From Arachnopeziza araneosa (Eukaryota; Ascomycota; Leotiomycetes; Helotiales; Arachnopezizaceae): a stretch of 64,000 nt of DNA. A model generated the notes under the pieces. The model saw only the letters and a program-made list of their open reading frames with translations, ran no database searches and was not told the DNA's origin. A program made the position numbers and the translations under genes. Below, one piece after another: positions 55,978 through 64,000 of this stretch; position 1 is the first letter of the stretch; each line of letters starts with the position of its first letter. The DNA lies in contig QYAI01000030.1 in assembly GCA_003988855.1 (NCBI GenBank), forward strand, positions 62,001-126,000. The letters run 5' to 3'.

Positions 55978-58900
55978 ATGCCAAGCACAACCTCCGAGCA
56001 GGGCCTGGTGCACATTGCCCCTGAGAAAGAGCTCGACGATTACTCTGTAGAGTGAGTTCTGCATCGGAAAATGGAACACAAGACGCGAGGGGCTAATCGC
56101 GCCATAGCATCATTGCCGTCCCTGGCCTGGGAGCTGATCCAAGAGGGAGCTTCATCTCTGAAGGGAGCAGTAAGTTTGATTGGCTGAAAGATGAGAAAGA
56201 GGGCATCTTGTCCGACATCAAAACCGCGAGAATCTTAAAGTATCAGTACGATTCACGATGGCTGGGCGATAAAGCCTTGAAACAGACTCTGAATAATGTA
56301 GCCGAACTCTTCTTGGACAGCTTGGTGGACAAGCGGAAGGGCCATGACACTAGACCAATCATCTTTGTCGCACACAGCTTGGGAGGCTTAGTGACTGCCA
56401 AAGCGCTCACTCTGGCCGTTTCTCATCCCGAGAAGATTGATCGGATGAGAATTTACGAATGCTTCGCAGGCGGTATCTTCTTCGGCACCCCATTTGGAGG
56501 GTCCACGCAGGTGGCAAGGGGTGTCATGTTGGCTACTTTTCTCCAGACTTTCAAGGAAGGAATTCCGAGTCAGATGATGCAGGTCCTGGACCCGGAGCGG
56601 GACTCACTTTTGGAATTGAGGAGAGATTTTGCAGAGTTGGTGCAGAAAGACCCGAAAGCGAATATCGCGTGCATCTTTGAGCAGAAGGAGACGAATTACA
56701 TCGGAGCGCTCGGTAATCGGGTTCCCAAACTTATAGTATGTCAAAACATCATGAGTAATGTGACCAAGACTGATCTTTTCAGCGCCCTTCGGGCCTTGTC
56801 GTTACAGAAGCTTCGGCGACTCTTGATGGTGCCACGGTTCGGGGTATGGCTGTTGATCACCGGCAGCTAAATCGGTTCGACGGCGGAAAAGATGGGCGGT
56901 TTGCAATCGTCAAAGTTCTCTTGAGAGATATTGAGCGTGATGCTCGCCAGATCGTGAAGAAGAGACTGAATGCATCAAAACGATCGGTCGTTGACGATGC
57001 CACATTCGCGAGACTTTCTGAAAGTCTCAATATTGTCAAGTTCCAACGGAAACGGAAAAGTCTCGAGAGTGCGAGTGGAAATTCTGAATGGGTCCTCCAA
57101 GAGCACAAGTTTCTTCAGTGGCTTCCCTGGAATGCACATTCGGCTGAGAGTAGCTTTCTTTGGGTTTCCGGCTCTGAAGGACTAGGCAAATCAAAAGCTG
57201 CCCTGGCGGCAGTTGAGAAGCTCGAGAATGTCGAAAAGGAGAAACGCAGAGACGAGAGCGAAGTTATGGTGGCGTACTTCTTTTGTGACTCGACCGCCGA
57301 CACTCAAAGTGCCGAGAACTTGCTGAAGTCTCTCATATGGCAGTTGATAGTCAAAAGAAGATCGCTTGCCCAATACGTCCGAGGATTTGCTGCACCAGAG
57401 AATGCCAAGTCCATGAACACCCAAGGTTCGATCGGCCTCTCTAAGCTCTGGAGTGGGCTGCAAGATATGTTGAGAGACGATTCTGCACCCAATGTGTATT
57501 TTGTGATCAACAACTTACACTATCTGACCAATGATGAGAGCACTACAGAGCTCTGGAGCAAGATCAAAGAGCTACTAGACGAACCGAGTGAGAGTAACGA
57601 TCCCATAAGGCAGAATGTAAAGTGGATGTTTCTTAGCAGACCACGTGACAACATCCGAGGTGTCCTTGAGGAGCAGAGGGTTCTTAGGATCAATCTAGAG
57701 GATGGGTCTAAGGACAAGGAACTCCGTCAAATGCTCAAGGCATTCACCTATGACAGAGTGAGGGTTCTGGCTCGTGTCAAAGGATACAGTCTAGCTCTCC
57801 AATACTTCGTTACCAGCATCCTACTGAAGAGAGCCGAGAATAACAAGCTTTGGGTTGATGTTGTATGTTGCCTGTTGGAGGCGCTTCCTTCGAACCATGT
57901 GCAGGTACGGAAGACTCTAGAAGGTCTTCCACAGAGTGTTGAAGAGCTGATGAATAGAGTTTGGGCGGAAGTAAGTTCCGGGTCGTTTTAAGCAGGTATA
58001 CTTGGAGCTAACCATATGATCGCAGTCTCTCAACTCAAACACAGACACTATCAACAGGACCAAGGAAATTCTACGCACGCTGGCAGTCGTTTACGAGTAT
58101 CCAACACTGGATGAGCTGAAAGTTTTGGCTGAGCTGGACGATGCCGTTGATGCAGAGCAAATCCAAGAGCAGGTTAGGGTTTGCGGCCCCTTGCTGCGTA
58201 TCTATGACGACGACTCAACAAGAGGTGATCTCGGGTCTCATAGAGTTACTTTCATCCATGAAGCAGCCAAAGATGCCCTGCTCCGCGAGAAAAGCTCAAG
58301 AAAGCTCATCGGTTTATCAGACTCAGAAAACGGCACGGATCAGACCGAGGTTCAACTACAACACGGGATCTTGGCATTGAGATGCTTTTCTTATACAATC
58401 CATGAGATGGGACAAGATGATGATATCAACTTTAACGAGGTTGAATCAACAGATGACAAGGAGGAAGACACTGCGCCGGAATTGAAGGGGTTGTTCCCGG
58501 ATCTGAGTACTGAGCAAAACCAAGAAGAGGATGACGACGACGAATACGTCACGTCACTGGAGTACCCAGTAAAGTATTGGCTCCGACACGGCTATGAAGC
58601 CACCCCAGATTTTGTAGATACCCTGGACCTCAAAAATGCATTCTGGTCTTCAGAGTCATCAGCACGTCGGCGATGGTGGAGCCTCTATGCCAGAGGAGAC
58701 AATGGGCTCGACGAGGAGCTTACCAAACTCACAGCCATGCATGTCGCAGCCTACTTTGGACTCACTCCGCTCATTGACTCGCTCTTGCTCCAAGGTCACG
58801 GAGACGAGATTCACGTTCGAGACTCATGGGACAATCAGCCACTCCACTGGGCGGCTGCGAAAGGCCATATTGAGGCCATGGAGAGATTGATTCATAACAG

Positions 58901-61900
58901 GGCCGACATCAATGATGGGCAACAAGATGGCGTCTGGACGCCGCTTCACATGGCTGCTTCCGAAGGCCGGATTGAGGTCATGACGCGCCTCATGAGCGGC
59001 CTCTATGGACCATGTAACATAAATGCTGTTGCTAAGGATGATGGAACGGCATTGACTTTGGCGCTAGCTTCCAACCAAGAAAAAGCTGCGGAACTACTTT
59101 TACATTATGGTGCAAACCCAACACTGATTGCCGCAGATGGCGAGTCTTCAACAGCGACGGCTGCTTTCATGGGCCAGGAAGGGCTTGTCACAGCGCTCTT
59201 GCAGAAGGGTGGTGCCCATAACCTTGCCTCCAAGAACTTTGGTAGCGCCATAGCAGCAGCGGCTTCATCAGGACAGCTTGGCATCGTGAAGACACTACTA
59301 CGTTACAGCCATCCGGATTCGCTCCAACGAGCGTTAGACGAGGCGGCGAAAAGCGGTTTCCACTTGATTGTCCAATTTTTGATCCAGAGTGCGCCACACC
59401 TAGGCTACGACAATGCATTCGAGACGGCAGCCTCATCGGGTCATGATCTGGTTCTTGAAGAGCTGTGGAACCATAATCGGGGCACGAATTGGACCGTCAT
59501 CTCCCCAAATGCGATCAATAATGCCTTGTACCACGCGGTCGATGCTGAACAGGAGACAACTGTCAACTTTCTTCTCCAAGATTGCCGTGCGAACCCCAAC
59601 GCGTTTGGCGAAAAATACGGAAATGCGATCACTGCTTCTGCTTACGATGGCACCATTGGAATCCTGAACAATCTCATCAACTTTGGGGCAGACGTGAATG
59701 CGACTTCCGGTTATCCACTGCAAGCAGCAGCGTCCCAAGGCCATTTGGACGCTGTCAGGTTATTGCTCGACCACAATGCATCTATCAATGCAGTGAGCCC
59801 ACTCTTCGAAGATGGAACCGCGTTGCAAGGAGCTTGCGTATCCAGACAAGTTGACACCGCGAACGAACTTCTTCGACGTGGAGCAAATCCAAATCTAGGA
59901 GGTGGAACTTTCACAAATCCGATAACCGCGGCAGCTGCCAATGGCCTTGGAGAACTTCTAATTTCCTTGCTTCAAAGGGGAGCAAATCCGAACGTGTTCG
60001 GCGGCACGGATGGAAGCACACCTCTCATCAATGCGGCTTCTAGTCTAAGCGCCAATTATTTGGAAGCCATGATCAAACATGGTGCAGCAGTCAACACTAT
60101 TGATCCTGATGAAGATACTGCCCTGGGTATGTCCGCATACTATGGAGATACTGACTGCGTCAAAGTTTTGCTAGATCATGGCGCAAACATAAACTACTGT
60201 GGCAAACATCACGGCACCGCGCTTCATAGTTCTGGCGAAGGAGGACATACTGACACGTTTCGCCTGCTTCTTGAAAGAGGAGCTGATCCAACCGTTCGTG
60301 GTGGTCCCTTTGATACCGTTCTTCAAGCTGTTGCGTATTCCGGGAATGAAGATTGTATCAAAACTCTTCTGAAGGAGGAGGGCGTTCACCTTAAACGCTC
60401 TTTTAAGGATAGACTTGATGTCAATCTTCAAGGCGGTCAATGTTCCACTGCACTCCATGCCGCGGTTGTCAACTCGGGAGATGTCTCTACGCGACTTATC
60501 CTTGAACGAAAGCCTCATCTAAACATTGTGCCATGGGGAAATCCCGCTGCCGGATCAGCTTTGTATGCAGCGGCCTTTGCTGGCTGCAACCGCAATGCAC
60601 GTCTTGTCCTCGAAGCTGGCGCCGACCCGAATACAGGAGCCGGCAAGCATGGTACTGTCTTGCAAGTAGCTGCTTTGAAAGGCAATGCGGATCTCTGCAG
60701 GTTATTGATAGAGCATAAAGCCAAAGTTGACGACTGGTCCGGCAAGTATGGAAGTGCTCTTGTAGCTGCGGTCGTCAAGGATTATCACGATTATGACACG
60801 GCTGTTCTCGAATATCTTCTCGAGCAAGATTTCACTGCACAGGCTTACCGGGCTGCACTCCAAAGGGCATTCATACTGCAACGGAAAGACGCTTTCAGAC
60901 TGATCTGGCTTAGCATCAAGGCCAAGGGCCAGAAGAAGGTGAAATTGAGCACAAGGCAACTTCTCACGTACTTCCAGGCTCGCGTGAGGAGGAGAAATCC
61001 CAAGGCGGGAGAGCAGGAAGATGCCAATAGTGATTTCGATAGTGACTTGGAATACTACGATCAAGACATCGATAGTGAAGAAGACAATAACGCTAATGAT
61101 GACGACACCGAAAAAGATGCCGATACCAATCAGACCCAAAATGGGCAAGCCAATCAAGCATCGAGGGGTCTCCCGAATCGTTCCCGAGACCTTGATGAGA
61201 ATTCTGGTCCTGGTATGAATGGCGCAGCTGGAGTAGCTGGTCTGGGTGGAGCGGCCGGATTAGCCGGAGCGGATGACAACGACGATGAAAATCAAACACG
61301 CGATCTACGCGGAGACGATGACCAGACGAGAGCGGATGACGGCAACAATGAGGACGGACAGAATGGAAGTAGAGATGTTGATAATGATGGAAACGATGGA
61401 GATAATGGCTATACTGGTCAACGCGGCACAGACGGAGATGAAGGTGGAGAAGGAGATGGAAATCCAGAGTATCAAGGCCAAGGTGACGACGGAGAAGAAA
61501 ACCGGGGCTACAATGAGAATGCTGGATACGACGAGAATCAAGGCAACGACGACAACACTCCCAACTATCAAGGCAGTCGAGAAATCCCCAGCGACGAAAC
61601 TTACGGCGACAATCAAGCGCAGGGAAATGAAAACCAAGGGTACGACAACAACCAAGACAATCAAAATCAGGGCCAGAACTACGATGGCTACGGTGCCAAT
61701 CAAGGCAATGAGTATCAAGGTCAGCAATACGATCCCAATCAGGGGAATGAGTACCAAGCTCAGGGATATGGTGGCAATGAGTATCAATCCCAGGGCTATG
61801 ATGGGTATGGCCAGGATCAGAACAATCAGTACGGGAACCAGGGATATGAGAATCAAGGGTATGGGAATCAGGGTAATAGGGGATACGGGTATGATAACGA

Positions 61901-61913
61901 TAGAGGGTATTAG
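55978..61913 (+). CDS. NLR-like protein: alpha/beta-hydrolase - P-loop NTPase - ankyrin repeats - prion-like tail (4 exons)
   Basis: Exons 55978-56051, 56108-56735, 56783-57970 and 58026-61913 join in frame (introns 56, 47 and 55 bp, all GT..AG) to 1925 aa. Residues about 25-230 are a lipase-like hydrolase: IIAVPGLGADPRGSF at the start and the nucleophile elbow VAHSLGGLV (Ser near 117), then GGIFFGTPFGG. Residues about 340-620 are a NACHT-like P-loop domain: FLWVSGSEGLGKSKAALAA (Walker A near 364), VYFVINNLHYLTN at the Walker B place and MFLSRPRDNI as sensor. About 868-1568 are some 20 ankyrin repeats (TALHAAVVNSGD; GTVLQVAALKGNADLCRLLI). The tail is acidic (1620-1760), then G/N/Q/Y-rich repeats (1760-1925). 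Fungal NLRs of this plan (effector - NTPase - repeats) act in allorecognition and defence; the hydrolase would be the effector. Intact gene. Usual Walker B aspartates are absent. Confidence 0.88.
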
Positions 61914-63159
61914 TTGCATTGGGGTGGTGGAACTTGTATGATCACAGGACCGATTTCTTAGGCACAACTCTTTTCTATCTAACTTTCATTCCATGCGATC
62001 TGTGAGCTATGCTGAATAACATAGTCTCACTATTCTCTTCTTGCTCTTCAATTTTGCAACCCGTTTGCTGTTATGCTTTGCTGTTCCAAAGTACCTGTCA
62101 ATTCTCTATCTCATCAACACAACAGCCTACCCGATGAATTTGACGCCACATTGATCCATACAACGTTTCAACCGTGGTTTATTCTCGAACCTGCACAAGA
62201 AGCACAGCAGCGACGCCATGGCCGCCCTCAAACCACTCCCTCTCCCCGCACAGCCCAAAGGAGTCTACCACGGAGTCCAAGTGATAAAATAAATCAACTC
62301 CCATCCCTGGGATTTACGTCATTGGTTATTACCGTCTTGCTGGGTCTACCGGTCTCATTTCAATGTGGCTGCCTCACTGCCAATTCCTTCACCGAGCACC
62401 TGCTTTTCAACAGAGGGAAAGGGGAGAACGAGAGGCAGGGCTGGAAATCTAGGTATCTCATACTGATTCTTAGGACGGATTCGCAAACTGGTTTCCTGGA
62501 CTGCTTCTTTGGGGCTGGCTTCTTGGACTGATTCTTGGAAAACACTAAACGAAAAAGCGTCATGGCAGAGTCGTGTGCTCGATGAATCCTCTTATATTGT
62601 TCGATCAGACACCAGCTGTATTGATATAAAAAATAAAAAAAACAATCTGTATTGATAGAACACCGTGATGCACGGGGACGTTGGAACCGCTCCAGACTGC
62701 CAGTTCAATCAAAATCATGTGTCCGTCCCAACATCGCCTGGCTTAATTCTGGCCCCACCTAGCTCCGTGACTGCACACTCAAACCCCCCCACCCCTCCGC
62801 CGTCCAGAAATCCGCCTCCGGTGGTGCTTCCAGCCACTGTCCGAGCATCTGCGTGTTATGCGTGCCCTTCTGCTCTGTCTCTTGCTTTTGTGCACATGAC
62901 TTTTCTACATGTCCGTTAGACCGGATCGTTTTTTTCTGTTTCGGTCTTGGTCGGATTTACCTGTTTTCTGTTGGTCTTGGCTGCGGTCTTCCTCTGTGCC
63001 TTCTTGGGATGCAGCGTTTCCCACTATGGATGACATGGCTGTGGTGGGGTGGTGGGAGAGGTGTGGGAGTGGATTGGTGATTGGTGGACTTTGGGTCGTG
63101 GATTGAGGGTTGAGGGGCGTGTGGTGGTGGTGAGATGGAAAGTAGGGGATGCTGAAAGC
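61914..63159. other. Intergenic, no supported gene
   Basis: 3' flank of the NLR-like gene. A short exon-like start at 62218 (gccATGGCC, MAALKPLPLPAQPKGVYHG followed by a gtgata donor) is seen but no continuing exon can be found. Two copies of ctgtattgata flank an A-rich run near 62607-62660. The rest has no motifs. Confidence 0.4.
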
Positions 63160-63600
63160 TAAGAATTGTGCGGTTTAAATAGAGGAGGGAGAAATCCTGA
63201 CTGTTCATAGTCAGGAGAAGGGTCGGTGGAAGTATGGATTTCATCTGTGTGTTTGTCATAATCACCGTGGCTTTTTCTGGGTAGTAGGGGTTGTATGATG
63301 GGAGAGGGAGAGTAGGATTTTGATAGGAAAATAGAGCAGGGGGGAAATCTTGGATGCTTAAAGCTAGGAGAAGAGTTGTGGAAGCATGGATCCCATCGGT
63401 GTGTCTGTCGCAGCCATGGTGGCTTTTCTGGGTAGTATGAGGCGTAGGATAGTAAAGGGAGAGTAGGATTTTGGTAGGGGAACAGGATATTGGTAGTGGG
63501 AGGAGGACATTGACAGTGGGAGTAGGACACTGATTGTGGGAGTAGGATATTGGTGGGAGAATAGGACGTTGATGGGAGAGTAGATTGATAGGAGAAACAG
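63160..63600. repeat. Tandem repeat region: ~152 bp duplication followed by a ~20-24 bp degenerate array
   Basis: gtggaagtatggattt near 63227 and gtggaagcatggatcc near 63379 mark two copies of a block that also shares gtggctttt-ctgggtagta and gggagagtaggatttt. From 63480 to 63600 short units (agtgggagtaggacattg and variants) recur. The open minus frame across it (63159-63644) is a by-product of the repeat. Confidence 0.65.
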
Positions 63601-64000
63601 ACGCCCACTTCCAGGATCAACCAGGGCTCATTATTCGAGGACATCGAATACGCGGCTCAGGATATAAATGAAGAGAAAGATTTCCCCAAACAAACCAATA
63701 TAACCTTGAGGCTCTTTGGCTTATAGGAAAAACATTGAGACTGTCGGGGATAATGATACGCTGACGCGAGTCAGGACATGGGATCGGGGAATGTCCTGAG
63801 GCTCTCGCGGTCGCTAGGATATGGGTAGGAGAGTTTGTAGACGGAGTTATCCTTGACACTGAGGCTATTGGGAAATTTCCATGACTATCTATTGCAACGC
63901 TTTGGAATGAACCCTTAGGATAATATAGGAGAAAAAAGCCATGTCCTGGCATTAGTTCCCGGAGACTGCCTACCGAGCCGTGCCGTGCCACCAGCCAATT
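63601..64000. other. Right edge, no supported gene
   Basis: A 124-codon minus frame (63617-63991) is open but has no recognisable features. Confidence 0.4.

Noticed and set aside
62073..62531. 152-codon + frame, and a short exon-like start at 62218
   Set aside because: No continuing exon or domain could be found; kept only as a remark in the intergenic entry.

Overview
The window is nuclear DNA of a filamentous ascomycete (Pezizomycotina). Genes are monocistronic, Kozak-like starts (CACCATGG) are frequent, introns are short (about 45-130 bp) with GT..AG ends and CTNAY branch sites, and the families are fungal (HET, WSC, NACHT-ankyrin, DUF6601-like). I cannot fix the genus.

Layout. 1-204 is the start of a gene running off the left edge. 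1097-1541 is a complete non-autonomous MITE-like element with ~58 bp inverted ends and a 5 bp target duplication (GCTCC). 1602-18917 holds the standout locus: two giant head-to-head genes for a bacterial-type Tc (insecticidal toxin complex) pair, a TcB-TcC fusion (SpvB / TcdB-mid / RHS core, 2590 aa) and a TcA-like subunit (2909 aa after one fungal intron), sharing a 735 bp promoter region. 19-26 kb is sparse and AT-rich: a decayed secreted zinc metalloprotease, an HPP-family membrane protein (three exons) and a secreted FAD-dependent oxidoreductase. 26.3-32.2 kb is a very large secreted beta-propeller/WSC protein with a 24 bp coding minisatellite that contains three unresolved bases. 32-41 kb contains an SAM methyltransferase of the type found in meroterpenoid clusters, a hypothetical gene that looks broken, a small cysteine-rich single-pass membrane protein, a TauD/TfdA remnant and a decayed duplicate of the small gene's 3' end.

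41-62 kb reads like a fungal conflict/allorecognition island: a NADAR-domain protein divergent from a protein with a faint ADP-ribosyltransferase-like C-terminus; a HET-domain protein fused to a polytopic membrane N-terminus; two HET pseudogenes whose stop codons are mostly explainable by C-to-T/G-to-A changes (RIP-like); a DUF6601-like membrane protein; and a 1925 aa NLR-like protein (alpha/beta-hydrolase - P-loop NTPase - ankyrin repeats - acidic then G/N/Q/Y-rich tail). The right end (62-64 kb) has tandem repeats and no gene I can support.

How genes may work together (inference): the Tc pair has the parts for a pore-forming injection complex (TcA) plus its cocoon/cargo component (TcB-TcC). 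The NLR and HET genes fit self/non-self recognition and programmed cell death. The remaining genes look like ordinary accessory genes (cell wall, secondary metabolism). All function calls rest on motif reading; no database search was run.
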